From Hemibagrus wyckioides (Eukaryota > Chordata > Actinopteri > Siluriformes > Bagridae), in the NCBI RefSeq assembly GCF_019097595.1, contig NC_080711.1:20546928-20610927 (forward strand): 64,000 nt of DNA. The letters run 5' to 3'. The notes beneath the pieces are model-generated. The model saw nothing but the letters and a program-made list of their open reading frames with translations, was not told the DNA's origin and did no database searches. Both the position numbers and the translations under genes were made by a program. Positions 1-11,806 of the stretch are shown here, in pieces. How positions within the stretch are numbered: position 1 is the stretch's first letter; every line of letters begins with the position of its first letter.

Positions 1-1570
1 TAGTGACTAACACCACCCACTCACACAGACATTTATGAGTAACCCCACCTACTCCCAAAGACACTAGTGACTAACCCTACACACTCACACAGACATTTGT
101 GACTAACCCCAACCACACCCACAGACACTAGTGACTAACCTCACCTAATCCCACAGACACTAGTGACTAACCCCACCCACACCCACAGACACTAGTGACT
201 AACCTCACCTAATCCCACAGACACTAGTGACTAACCCCACCCACACCCACAGACACTAGTGACTAACCTCACCTAATCCCACTGACACTAGTGACTAACC
301 CCACCACACCCACAGACACTAGTGACTAACCTCACCTAATCCCACAGACACTAGTGACTAACCTCACCTAATCCCACTGACACTAGTGACTAACCCCACC
401 ACACCCACAGACACTAGTGACTAACCTCACCTAATCCCACTGACACTAGTGACTAACCTCACCTAATCCCACAGAAACTTGTCACTAACCAATTCCACTT
501 CCACACACATTCGGGACTAACCCCACCACACCCACAGACACTAGTGACTAACCTCACCTAATCCCACTGACACTAGTGACTAACCCCACCACACCCACAG
601 ACACTAGTGACTAACCTCACCTAATCCCACAGACACTAGTGACTAACCCCACCCACACCCACAGACACTAGTGACTAACCTCACCTAATCCCACTGACAC
701 TAGTGACTAACCCCACCACACCCACAGACACTAGTGACTAACCTCACCTAATCCCACAGACACTAGTGACTAACCTCACCTAATCCCACTGACACTAGTG
801 ACTAACCCCACCACACCCACAGACACTAGTGACTAACCTCACCTAATCCCACAGACACTAGTGACTAACCCCACCACACCCACAGACACTAGTGACTAAC
901 CTCACCTAATCCCACAGACACTAGTGACTAACCCCACCCACACCCACAGACACTAGTGACTAACCTCACCTAATCCCACAGACACTAGTGACTAACCCCA
1001 CCACACCCACAGACACTAGTGACTAACCTCACCTAATCCCACTGACACTAGTGACTAACCCCACCACACCCACAGACACTAGTGACTAACCTCACCTAAT
1101 CCCACAGACACTAGTGACTAACCCCACCACACCCACAGACACTAGTGACTAACCTCACCTAATCCCACAGACACTAGTGACTAACCCCACCCACACCCAC
1201 AGACACTAGTGACTAACCTCACCTAATCCCACTGACACTAGTGACTAACCCCACCACACCCACAGACACTAGTGACTAACCTCACCTAATCCCACAGACA
1301 CTAGTGACTAACCTCACCTAATCCCACTGACACTAGTGACTAACCCCACCACACCCACAGACACTAGTGACTAACCTCACCTAATCCCACTGACACTAGT
1401 GACTAACCTCACCTAATCCCACAGAAACTTGTCACTAACCAATTCCACTTCCACAGACACTCACGATTAACCCCACCCATTCCCACAGACACTTGTTCCT
1501 AATCCTTCCCAATCACAGAGACACTCATGTTTAACCCCACCCACTCCCATAGATATTTTGACTAACCCCA
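1..1570. repeat. Minisatellite of about 32-bp units, two alternating unit types
   Basis: Head-to-tail units of 30-32 bp share the core ACTAGTGACTAACC. Two variants alternate, one continuing TCACCTAATCCCAC and the other CCACC(CA)CACCCAC, which gives a higher-order period near 62 bp. Longer blocks also recur: the divergent unit beginning GAAACTTGTCACTAACC appears near 474 and again near 1,424. The array decays towards 1,570. It lies directly upstream of a V-exon unit, inside what is probably intron 1 of gene A, and the window starts within it. Confidence 0.95.
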
Positions 1571-2278
1571 CCCATACCCATCACATCGGTCATCTTTTAA
1601 TCAACACTCAAATGTACAAAATGTATGTTGTTGTTTTTTTCTGAATACTTTAATGCAGCAAATGATATTTGAGGGACAAAAAATAATAAGTAAATCAGGA
1701 GTACCAGTAAAGGGTCTAATATTTATTTTAAAAATGACATGTTGACATTCAGAATTGATCTTAATGCTTAACCCTGTGCAGGCTTTTATTTCCATCATCA
1801 GTGTTAACATGTAGGTTTAAAGGAGTCTAAAGCAATTTGACAAAAATATCTACTCACAATATTTAAAGATAATATTCTACTACAATATGATTCTCTGACA
1901 TTCAGTATGAAATTTATTTGATATTTTATGAGTTTATGCAAATGGCGCATCATCTATATTGTGTCAAAATTTCATACTTTGTAATAAAAATTCTATCTTT
2001 GGATTTTGTTTGGGAAAATGCTAATTTCAATGGGGATATAACATTCAGTGAAAGACAACCGATTGCTGAAATATCAGTTATTTTTCCTTAAATCACCAAT
2101 GCTCTTATCAATATTGTTTCTCTGCCATTTTTACCAAATAAAATTCGGCAAGTAGGTGAATCATAGGAAAAGATAAACACACAGGTTTGAAGTTTATACA
2201 GATCAGAGGTTATTTCAGTGTGCTATAATAATTGGACACAGTAATTAACAGAATGATGATTTTTTTCTTCCTCTGCAG

Positions 2279-2596
2279 GTTCACTGTTTCATGATCTTGC
2301 TGTCTGTAGATTTACTCAGAGGAATCAGTGTTATGTAGCTGTGGGACAACATCTGCAACTGCAAATGCCCTGGGAGGATGGGTTTGAATTAAAGCTCAAT
2401 AGTTTAATTTTAATATATACAAATAACCAAAGTCCCCCACCAACACCACGTCTCACAAGATGGCAGTTTGTTAATGATAATAAAACTATGATACTAACCA
2501 GTGCGGAGAGGAACGACTCTGGAACATACACTTTAATCATCTATGATGTAGACGGGAGAAATAAAGGCAGTTATACTCTCCAGGTGAACATTGAAG
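2279..2596 (+). CDS. Gene A V-type Ig exon
   Basis: A 318-bp exon of 106 codons, bounded by a CTCTGCAG acceptor and a GTAGGA donor, phase 1 at both ends. It begins GSLFHD and ends VNIEG. It keeps the DSGTYTL strand-F signature with Leu in place of Cys. It is nearly identical to the broken copy at 3894 and closely related to the V exons of genes B and D. Confidence 0.88.
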
Positions 2597-5500
2597 GTAG
2601 GACCACACAACCTCTAATCACATCACACAGCACACAAGTTATTTCATTAATGTATAACATATAAACATTCATCCATAATGTAGTCTCCATATTTATAAAT
2701 TATGTATGCAAATGAGTTCTTCATCTTATTTAGAAATGTATTTCATTCATCCACATTATAGGCTCTCTCAAGATTTCTTTTAATTTCTTAATTTTTATTC
2801 ATGCAAATTAGGCTCCACCTAATTTAAAATGCAAAAATATACATACTTAATTTCAGAAAAAAATCTAGTGGTTCTGATATTGTTAGAATTTTGCATTTTG
2901 TTTGAGAATGTGTTTATTAATTTATTCTGAGGTATTTATCTCTAATCTGCAGCTCAGGTGTCCTCAGTGAAAGTGACATACAGCTGCTTATCCCATGGAG
3001 TCATGAAAGTGAACTGTTCTGCTGATGGAGACAACCTCCACTTCAGCTGGACTTCTGATTTTAACGCACTCCCTCAACTGGAGAACGGGACCAGCACTGT
3101 CATACTGGAACAAGACCATCAAGGAAAAGTTACCTGCCATGTAGAAAATCACGTCAGCCGTGATCAGAATACCACTGAACTTCCCCAATGTCCTGGTGAG
3201 TCTGTCTTATATAAAGAATGGATTGATGAACAAAGTTCCAATGCAGCACTGTGTGAATACAGAGGCAAAACAGCCAGATGTCTGGCAAAAACATACTGCA
3301 TGTACCCTACTCGCACCCACAACAGACAAAATGCTGTCCAATCCCAACACATCCTGAGGACAGCCTTGACAAATCCTGCCTGTCCCCATATACAGTCTTG
3401 AATAAGACTGCCTCTTAACAAATTTTGATTTATCCTCGTTGCTCTAAAGATTAACTGATCCCATTCGCTCTCATATACACTATTCTCTTTACACATCTAC
3501 AGATACTCTTGACTAACCCTACTTACTCCCACAGACAGTTGTGACTAACCCCACCCTATCTCACTGACATTTGTTACTATCCTCACCCACTCCAAATGAT
3601 ACTAGTGACTAACCTCACCCACTCCCACAGACATTTGTGAGTAACCCCACCCACTCCCACAGATTATTTGTGAGTAACCCCACCCACTCCCACAGACACT
3701 AGTGATTAACCCCACCCTCTCTCACTGGCATTTGTGACTAATCTTACTCACTCCTGCAGACACTTGGGACTAATCCCACCTACTCCTAATGACACTCTTG
3801 ATTAACCCCACCCACTTCCACAGACACTTATATTCTGAGGTTATAACACCTCAGAATATCTTATATAATGATGAATTTTTTCTTCCTCTGCAGGTTCACT
3901 GTTTCAGGATCTTGCTGTCTGTAGATTTACTCAGAGGAATCAGTGTTATGTAGTTCTGGGACAACATCTGCAACTGCAAATGCCCTGGGAGGATGGGTTT
4001 GAATTAAAGCTCAATAGTTTAATTTTAATATATACAAATAACCAAAGTCCCCCGCCAACACCACCTCTCACAAGATGGCAGTTTGTTAATGATAATAAAA
4101 CTATGATACTAACCAGTGCAGAGAGGAACGACTCTGGAACATACACTTTAATCATCTATGATGTAGACGGGAGAAATAAAGGCAGGGTTAGGGTTAGGGT
4201 TAGCTAACCCTAGGGTTATTTTCATGTCACGAGATTTGATACAAACAACCCCACCCTTTTGCTTAAAATCTAACTCATACATTTCATTAAATCTAACTGT
4301 CCAAATAAAAAAAAAAGTTAAGTGGTGTGTGTTTGTGTGTATGTGGCCTTTAGTCCAGCACTTCTATTAATAATACCCACATCTTAAAGTATGAAAGACA
4401 GCGTAATAGTATATATGCAATAAACTCCATTTCAATAAACTGGATTTCCTTTCCAGAATTAATCCAGTAAATACAGTATTTGCGGACACATTAACATTAC
4501 CTCAGAACATAAAAGTGGCATTAAGATAACTGTACACAAAAGCCCTTTGACCTAGTGAAATCGAGGTTTGGATAAATTTCCTTTCCCTTTTACTTTCATA
4601 ATCTTTGTAGATTCCGTGTTTTTATTTTTTCATTGCCTTTTCTGTGCTCAACTGCTGTTCCCTGAGGCGCTTGTCGAATCAAATTCTGAATGGCCAAGCT
4701 TCTTTTATATACCTGCACTTTCCTGGTGTTTGCTCGTTGGATTATTTACAGCAGTAGAATTTATAAGAATTGTATAAATGACTATAATATAAAAGGCTAT
4801 ATCAAAATAAATTTTTGTCATAGACATTTTCAGAATACTTGTCCAGCCAGGCAAGTAAAAATTTTATTTCACTTGCTCATCCATAGAAAATGTCAAGCCC
4901 TGGAGGTATATGTAAAACAAACGAATAAAAAATCCCCAAAACAATTCCTTCCAGTTTTGCCCATATTGGTGATTCTTTAACTTGTCGTTAGAGAATGTAG
5001 TAGTGATGCTTCACTTTCACCACAACTAAGGCAATTTCACAGTTAGTAAAAAAGGTCAGAGATGAGCAATGTCATGTGCTAGTGAATAAAAGACAAATTA
5101 TTGCGTGAAAAACTTTGTCAAGTTACATATAATAAACCGTATAATCAGTATACCCCTGAGTTTAAATTCAATTCATTTTCATAATCAATCAGCAGCATCA
5201 TTTCTGTTAATATCAAGGCCTTAATTTCTCCTCACATATCTACACCTTATATAAATGAAATGTTTTTGTGTTTTCTTGTAGATATCACTCTACATATCCT
5301 GAGCTCGGTTTGTGGGATTGTCATTGTACTAGCTGTCTTAGCGTTCTGCGTCTACAAGAAGAGACAATGCCTGAAGAGAAAAGGTCAGAAGGGATCTAGG
5401 TTTTCACAGATTTGCTTAAAATCGTGAGAAGTTGCCTGGCACTGACAAACATTCAAGTGTCAAAGTTACCTTTCTGACATCAAATTTTAGGATTTTTTGT

Positions 5501-6154
5501 AGTTTCTGAAATTTAAATCCACACATCTGGCAAAAAACAAGTCACTTATTTAAGATCACATATTTATTTTTTTGTGCTCATTCCTGATCTGTATCTGGAT
5601 GATATAAATTGTACTTTATGATGATTTTGTAACAGCTAATCAAGTGTCAGGTGTAGACGATAATAAAGCAGACAGTGAGTATAATGCTGAATCTTTTGTA
5701 ATCATTATGTGTAGATTTAATAGATGTGTGTTTTGTTGACAGCCCCTTCTCAGGATGACAACGTGTACGCGGAGGTCACCCATATAGCCATGAAAAGAAC
5801 AAAGACAAGACCCAGTACGTGTAGGACTTTACAAACTGATAATATATGCAGCAGATTAATCAAAATGCCACTCATGGATTTATTGCACTTCAGTACACAC
5901 AAAGTTGGAATGGGTTCATCAGTATGTTGGCATAGTACAATAAAGAAATCTGAAATTTTTATGATGTTTAATGTTATGCTCGCATAGTATGATCTTTTAC
6001 ATTTCAGCTAATATATGTTCTCCTAATCCAAATGGAGTTTAAATCAGCAGATTATGTGGAATTTATTTGGACAAAAGTGCAATGAAAGATAGAATCCATG
6101 ACTTCAGTCCCTGCAGTGTGGATTCTTTCAAATTGCTGCCTCTTTTGACTGAAT

Positions 6155-6189
<35 letters not shown>

Positions 6190-6690
6190 CTCTGTGTTGC
6201 TCAGCACTCAAATAAGTAACACAAAAGGAAATAGTCGAACCAGCTCATCTGGCACTAAAACATGCCACAGTCATACTCAATGAAATGACTTTGCTATAGA
6301 CAAAGTCACTAATGGAAGCTCTTTACCCCCTTTTTACATGACTTGTATGCCTGGTACTGCTGTCACTTGATTAGATCGTTGCATAATTGAGCAGGAATCA
6401 TTTAGAAACAGTTGTGGCACCATTTTATAAGTTAAAAGTCTGCTTAATACTATGTACACGAATAAATTTTATTTCATCAGTGATTTCTCTGTGTGGTGTT
6501 GTCTTGTGGTTCAGCCCCAGTGCAGTACGAGGGTGTGGAGTACGGGACAGTGGTCACTTCCAACCAGAAGAAGAAAGAGGACGAGGTGCAGTACGGAGAG
6601 CTGGTGTTTAACACTCCTGCACAAAAGAAGAGCAAAGTGTCCAAAGTACAGGAAGAGTGTGTGTACTCAGGGGTCCAGCACAGTCAGTGA
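2279..6690 (+). CDS. Gene A: CD2/SLAM-like Ig receptor with ITIM-type tail (5' end off window)
   Basis: Probable leukocyte surface receptor. Supported exons are V 2279-2596, C2 2953-3195, TM 5282-5383, cytoplasmic 5636-5674, 5743-5814 and 6515-6690 (stop). All have AG/GT borders and phase-1 junctions, giving one open frame. The V domain has Leu or Met where Ig cysteines would be (GQHLQLQM; DSGTYTLII), as in domain 1 of CD2/CD48. The C2 domain has four cysteines (SCLS, VNCS, VTCH, PQCP), as in SLAM-family domain 2. The tail has VEYGTV and VQYGEL, which fit the ITIM consensus, plus looser NVYAEV and CVYSGV; no TxYxxV/I ITSM is present. No signal exon is visible before the V exon, so it should lie upstream of the window. 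An extra broken V copy sits in the C2-TM intron. The family call is firm; the exact orthologue is unknown. ATTAAA at 6932 is a possible polyadenylation signal. Confidence 0.85.
2953..3195 (+). CDS. Gene A C2-type Ig exon
   Basis: A 243-bp phase 1-1 exon with an AATCTGCAG acceptor and a GTGAGT donor. It has four cysteines and the strand-C core FSWTSD. The outer pair (SCLS/PQCP) plus the inner pair (VNCS/VTCH) matches the two-disulfide domain 2 of CD2/SLAM receptors. NGTS and NTTE are N-glycosylation sites. Confidence 0.88.
3505..3830. repeat. Diverged minisatellite array
   Basis: About ten degenerate copies of the opening minisatellite unit (CTTGTGACTAACCCCACCC and variants). It lies immediately upstream of the truncated V exon copy, as the large array lies upstream of the first V unit. 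Confidence 0.8.
3830..3859. repeat. Short perfect inverted repeat (hairpin)
   Basis: TATTCTGAGG and CCTCAGAATA flank an 8-base spacer, and one further A-T pair extends the stem to 11 bp. It sits exactly where the minisatellite ends and V-unit homology resumes, so it may mark a duplication breakpoint. Confidence 0.7.
3894..4184 (+). pseudogene. Truncated V exon copy in gene A, cut by TTAGGG repeats
   Basis: A near-identical copy of the 2279-2596 V exon with an intact CTCTGCAG acceptor. Homology stops after the codons for GRNKG and passes directly into GGGTTA repeats, so the last beta strand and splice donor are missing. It lies after the C2 exon, an order unlike any intact gene here, and is probably skipped in splicing. 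Confidence 0.85.
4185..4220. repeat. Interstitial telomere-like repeat, partly inverted
   Basis: Three GGGTTA hexamers run into GCTAACCCTAGGGTTA, so the tract includes the palindrome GGGTTAGCTAACCC. It directly replaces the 3' end of the V copy. Confidence 0.85.
5282..5383 (+). CDS. Gene A transmembrane exon
   Basis: A 102-bp phase 1-1 exon after a TTCTTGTAG acceptor. It encodes a hydrophobic run (CGIVIVLAVLAFCVY) followed by the basic stop-transfer KKRQCLKRK. Confidence 0.85.
5636..5674 (+). CDS. Gene A small cytoplasmic exon
   Basis: A 39-bp phase 1-1 exon (GTAACAG acceptor, GTGAGT donor) encoding ANQVSGVDDNKAD. Gene D has no equivalent, so it could be optional. Confidence 0.65.
5743..5814 (+). 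CDS. Gene A cytoplasmic exon with tyrosine motif NVYAEV
   Basis: A 72-bp phase 1-1 exon with a TTGACAG acceptor and a GTACGT donor. It encodes SQDDNVYAEVTHIA. It is homologous to the gene D exon 30756-30836, which carries ELYAQV. Confidence 0.83.
6155..6186. repeat. (AC)n microsatellite
   Basis: Uninterrupted AC dinucleotides in the last intron of gene A. Confidence 0.9.
6515..6690 (+). CDS. Gene A last coding exon with two ITIMs
   Basis: Starts after a GTGGTTCAG acceptor and ends at a TGA. It contains VEYGTV, DEVQYGELVF and CVYSGV. It is strongly similar to the last coding exon of gene D. Confidence 0.87.
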
Positions 6691-7724
6691 GTGAAAACTG
6701 TTTGAGTTGCTGAATTTCTTTAAAACCAATATTTCTGCTTTTCTATGTAAAAAAAGAGCTGTACATATGAAGTGTCAATTTTTTATGAGGTTGTGTTTTA
6801 CCTTTTTTTCTGTTACATGAGTGACATAAATGACCAAAATGTTTAATATTGTTCAGCTGTAAATAGACTTTCAGTTAATATGATGCCTACAACTTTCAGT
6901 GCTGTTGATTTAAATGTCTGTGACTGTATTTATTAAAATTATATTTTTTAAAAATGGTTTAATATTTATTGCCAAATAAGTATGTTAAATTCCTGTTACT
7001 TTACTACAACTATTACTACTATATAAGACTTCAGCACATTCCCTTTTTGTTTACTGTGAAATGATACCAAAAAAGGAATATGTTCACAGGTAGACTGTGT
7101 TCATGAGTGTGTGTGTGTGTGATATCGTGCTTTCAGAATTAACACCTGTTATCTTATTGGCGGAGACTTTTTTTCTGCTTTTTTCTGCTTTTTCTGCTGA
7201 TTGGCTGATCAGTCAGCCAAGTCAATGTCTGTTTTTTATTTTTATTTCATTTTATTTTAAACATATACACATGCAGATTTCAGATTTGTACTATATTGTT
7301 ATAATAAATAGAAAACATATTTGTGTAACTCTCCAGATCCTGCGTTATTATACTTAATAAGCACAGTTACGGATATGTCTTTGGTGGAGAGCAAATGAAG
7401 TGAAAGAAAGAAAGAAAGTGTCAGAAACTAAAAAATCCCAATAAACATTGGTAATATCTCATTATTCACTCCATTACTAACTATTTCAATCAATATTTAG
7501 TGCAATGGTGTTTTTTACGTCTCACAGATCATGGATCAATGAGGATAATTCACTCGTTTTTCATTAAAATGCATGTTAAAACTTTTTTTAATGTACATTG
7601 GAAATACCTGTGTATAAATTACAATAGTTTTACTTGACATTATTTAAAAAAAAAAAAAAATTATTTAACGCTTTAAAAATGTTTCTTTTCATGGGATAAT
7701 GTTGATAAATTAGCACAAGAAAAC

Positions 7725-8023
7725 CTCTTCTGTTCAGGGTCAAATTGGCCCGCTGACTTAAAATCAAGACAGATGAGTCATGAGGATTTGTATTGAAAGT
7801 ATACTATTTTTTGATCTGAATATCTTGCTTGGAGGAATATAAATAGCAGTTTCCTCATTTGGTTCATAAGCAGAATCATCAGACTCGACCTCAAGTCTAC
7901 ATCTTCATACACATCCTCCTCTATTTTACTGTCATGGTCAAAAATGACTTCCAGGGCCTCCTGGGCTGTCATCCATTTACTTCTGCTGCTCATTTTGTAA
8001 AGCTCTGACAGAGAGTATATCAT
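7725..8023 (-). pseudogene. piggyBac-like transposase N-terminal relic
   Basis: A minus-strand frame from 8023 contains MTAQEALEVIFDHDSKIEE and EDVYEDVD, which resembles the acidic N terminus of fish piggyBac-derived transposases. It is broken afterwards. CCTCTTCTGTTCAGGGTCAA at 7726 resembles the end of the candidate piggyBac MITE at 41,557-41,793. No TTAA duplication is visible and the other end is not defined, so the family call is tentative. Confidence 0.4.
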
Positions 8024-8984
8024 ATGCAGCTGCAGAGTGTAATGTTAATAAGATTCAGTAGAGAACCTTTATATGTCTTGCCCCTCCCCTGCTGAGTGTC
8101 CACTCAGTGTGGGTGGAGTTTGCCCACAGGAACAGAAAAGATTCACGTCAAAAGTCATAACAACACCCGAATCTCGCACTTTACTGATGAGGTCAAGAGA
8201 ATAGGGAGTGTGTGTGTTTGTGTGTGACTGGGGTGAAATATGTCTCACAGTTGCAAAGAAACAAAAAGTATTTGACACTTCTGACCCCTTTTAGCCACTT
8301 CCACATTCCACTTTCACTGACCTGAACAGTATCTATATAATATAAACGTGAAGGAGGGGTCACAAACGTGAAATGAACCGTTTTTATTTTATATGTTGAT
8401 TACACTTATTAAGCCAATTAAGTTTTATACTTTTAACTTTAATTGTATTGTATTTTTTTTTACAATAACATGAGGGTCAAGATTATTATATCTGAAATAT
8501 ACATTAAAAAATGTCAAACTTACATGAATCAGAACCAGAACCAAGCATGGACACTACAGCAGATAAGAAACAAAAACATGGACAGAATTTAGTCACATGG
8601 TAGAAGCAACAAGAGCAAGACCAAAACACAGTGAGAAAACAGGCACTTAACTGATAGCACTAAAGGGATCATAGGGGGAAATGGAAAAGGCAATGATAAG
8701 ACCTAAAATGGATGAGGCTGTTGTGAGAGGTTTATAGACCATGTATAACCATGTAAGTATAAGCAAGAAAATCATCAGACAAAATGACCAGACCACAGTG
8801 GTGCTTTAGCAAGCAACTTCCTAGTTGCTTGCTAACATGTCAAGGGGTCTAGATGGTGCACAGAACCTCTGTTTCTCAGTAAAGTCTTATTAGTGCTGTG
8901 AAAGGAGCTTCAATTTGCTATTGTAGTCGTTCATCACTAAGGTCCAAGCTCCAAGGTCAGAGAGAGGACTGTTCTCTGGACAAA

Positions 8985-9039
8985 ATGAGAATACAGGTCA
9001 TTTTTGGAGTCTTGTTGATTTACATGCAAGTTGCCATGG
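8985..9039 (+). CDS. Gene B signal-peptide exon
   Basis: ATG with A at -3 opens MRIQVIFGVLLIYMQVAM, a typical hydrophobic leader, and ends in phase 1 at GTAGGT. It is homologous to the gene D leader exon at 26022, including the CTCTGGAC upstream sequence. Confidence 0.8.
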
Positions 9040-9721
9040 GTAGGTTTTATCCTCTAATAATGCACAATTCACTTATTTACCACATGTGCAGTTGTACAGT
9101 TGCTGCTTTATGGTCTTTTACTGAATACTTCCTGCAATTCAAAAGAAAAAAAAACATAAATCCAGAATCAAGAAAATAAAGCATTACACAGGCAGTTTCA
9201 GCTTTTTATGGAATAGAACTGGTCTGAATGTAGTTTAAAACTGTGAGATCAGATATCAGGAAATCTGTCCTCTTATAACAAACACTTCCTGCACTTTGCA
9301 CTTCAAAAGTAGAGAATGTTGTTGTTGTTTTTTCTACGAATGACTATATCAATTAAGCTAGGTTATAGTTTGTTTGTTTTTTTGTTGTTGTTGTTTTTGT
9401 TTTTTTTTTTACAAAAAAGTAAGTGAATCGTTGAACAGTCGTTGCACCGAATGGTCTTTTATATATTTTGAAATATAATAATTCTGATCCTACTGCTTAA
9501 CGCTGTGCAAGCTTTTCATTTCTATCACCAGTGTTAACATGTACAAATAGTTTTCACAGTGCAGCTTAGAAATAGCAATATCTAATTGCAGTAGTTATAT
9601 AAATACAAGACAAGACAAGACAATTCATTATGGATAAATTTAAATTTCATTTTAAACATTGTAATTTTTATTCTAGATTTTTATATGTTTGTAATGTTAC
9701 TTTGAGACAATGTCTATTATT

Positions 9722-9960
9722 AAAAGCCTCCTGGTGGTCCAGCGGCAGGCTGTCATGCTATCATTGTCCTAGCCTGGGTTCGATTCCAGGGCAAGGCACT
9801 AAACCAGCCACTGAAGAGTTAAACCTCAGTGCTGGTCCCAAGCCCAGATTAAATGGGAGGGTTGCGTCAGGAAGATGCAAAACCTGTACCAAATTGAAAC
9901 ATGTGGCCCAGATGATCCACTGTGGTGATCCCAAACAGGGAGCAGTTGAAAGAACAACAT
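9722..9960 (+). repeat. tRNA-derived SINE-like element
   Basis: Contains GGTTCGATTCCAGG (B-box-like) near the 5' part, the block TCAGTGCTGGTCCCAAGCCC, and the ending GTGGTGATCCCAAACAGGGA. This matches a widespread fish SINE-type repeat as I recall it. It lies in intron 1 of gene B. Confidence 0.6.
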
Positions 9961-10314
9961 AGAAACAAAATTGAAAAATTTAATATGCTACTACAGTATG
10001 ATTCGAAAAGCATCTTTTTTTGGATTATTTTACGTATGTTTATGCAAATTCTGCATCATCTATTTTATGCCATTTTGCCTAATTTCTTTATAAACAAAAA
10101 TCTAGTCTTTGGATGACTTACACAGCAGTTTGCTGAAATGTCATTTATTTAATCGCCATTGATGTTATAATGTTCTTCCTGCCATTTTATTCCCAAATAA
10201 ATTCTAGCAAATAAATAAATTATCAATTGAAGAATATAAACATTCTTTAAGGTTGCACAGATCAGAGGTGTATTTCAGTTGTATTTCAGTGTAATGATAT
10301 TAACATAATGCTAA

Positions 10315-10365
10315 TGCCCACACACACTTGTGACTAGACCCACCTGCACCCATCATCTCAGTCAT
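10315..10365. repeat. Minisatellite relic at the start of V unit 1
   Basis: ACACTTGTGACTAGACCCACC is a remnant of the opening minisatellite unit. It is followed by CATCATCTCAGTCATC, the same junction as at 1580. Confidence 0.7.
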
Positions 10366-11038
10366 CTCTTAATGAACACTCCCTGCATTCCAAAATTACA
10401 AAATTTATAGTTGTTTTTTTCTCTGAATGCCTTCATCTGTCAAATGATATTTGAAGGAGAAAAATCCTTAGAAAAAACAAATGTTCCATTAGCAATGAAT
10501 GGTCTAATATACAGTATATTTTAAAAATTACATGCTGACATGCAGAACTGATCCTAGGACTTAATCCTGTGCAGGCTCATCAGTGTTAACATGTGGCTTT
10601 AAAGGAGTCTAAAGCAATCTGACAAAAATATCTAATCACAATACTAAAAGACAATATGCTACCACAATATGATTCCACAACATTTAATTCATTTTTATTG
10701 AAATTTTATGAGTTTATTTTAAAGGGTGCATCATCAATATTGCGTCATTTTTCTCGCTTTGTATATAATTAAAATTCTAGTCTTTGGATGATATGGGGGG
10801 GGTGATAATTTCAAAAGGAAAACAATTTCCAGTGAAAAACAACAGTTTGCTGGAATATCATTTATTTATCAGATAATCACTGATGCTGTTATCAATATAG
10901 TTTGTCTGCCATTTTTTTCCAATCAAAATTCAGCAAGAAGAAGATAAACACACAGTTTTGAGGTTTACACAGATCAGAGGTGTGTTTCAGTGTGTAATAA
11001 TATTAACAGAATGATGATTATTTTTTCTTCCTCTGCAG

Positions 11039-11359
11039 GTTCACTGTTTCAGGATCCTGTTGTCTGTAGATTTACTCAGAGGAATCAGTGTTATGTAGCT
11101 GTGGGACAACCACTGCAGCTACAAATGCCCTGGGAGGATGGGTTTGACCTAAAGACAAACTCTAGTTTAATTTTAAGATATAGAAAAACCCAAAGTTCCC
11201 CACCAACACCACTTCTCCCAAGATGGCAGTTTGTTAATGATAATAAAACTATGATACTAACCAGTGCAGAGAGGAGCGACTCTGGAACATACACTTTAAA
11301 CATCTATGATGTAGATGGGAGAAGTAAAGGCAGTTATACTCTCCAGGTGAACATTGAAG
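11039..11359 (+). CDS. Gene B V exon 1
   Basis: A 321-bp phase 1-1 exon with a CTCTGCAG acceptor and a GTAGGA donor. It retains DSGTYTLNIYDVDG and VNIEG. The frame stays open through the donor into the fused V fragment, up to about 11,631. Confidence 0.82.
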
Positions 11360-11395
11360 GTAGGACCACACAACCTCTAATCACATCACACAGCA

Positions 11396-11562
11396 CATGT
11401 AGATTTACTCAGAGGAATCAGTGTTATGTAGCTGTGGGACAACATCTGCACCTGCAAATGCCCCAGGAGGACAGGTTTGACCTGAAGGCCTCTAGTTTAA
11501 TTTTAAGATATAGAAAAACCCAAAGTTCCCCACCAACACCACATCTCCCAAGATGGCAGTTG
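11396..11562 (+). pseudogene. Fused partial V exon downstream of gene B V1
   Basis: V sequence from the CRFTQRN region to PRWQ joins directly onto the intron sequence after V1, with no acceptor of its own. The break after PRWQ is followed by CCTTCACAAAGTTTGATTTC, also found at 13,971 after the C2 exon. This indicates an unequal exchange junction. Confidence 0.8.
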
Positions 11563-11611
11563 ACTCCCAAGATGACTGCTCCTTCACAAAGTTTGATTTC
11601 TCTTTACAATT

Positions 11612-11660
11612 CCACACACACTTGTGACTAGACCCACTTGCACCCATCATCTCAGTTGTC
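11612..11660. repeat. Minisatellite relic at the start of V unit 2
   Basis: ACTTGTGACTAGACCCACTTG followed by CATCATCTCAG is the same junction as at 10,315. Confidence 0.65.
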
Positions 11661-11806
11661 TTTTACTGAACACTCCCTGCATTCCAAAATTACAAAATTT
11701 ATAGTTGTTTTTTTCTTGGAATGCCTTCATCAGTCTAATGATATCTGAAGGACAAAAAATCTTTAGAAAAAACAAATGTTTCACAAGCAATAAATGGTCT
11801 AATATA

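Noticed and set aside
2331..2540. A roughly 70-codon antisense frame found in the intact and truncated V exons (also 3946, 11091, 12949, 26915), hydrophobic like a signal peptide
   Set aside because: It lies wholly opposite conserved V coding sequence, has no splice or promoter context, and its conservation follows from the sense strand.
7097..7357. An 86-codon frame downstream of gene A
   Set aside because: AT-rich 3' flank with a (GT)n tract, no start context and no homology recognised.
9630..9962. A 110-codon plus-strand frame
   Set aside because: It is mostly SINE-like sequence with no coding features.
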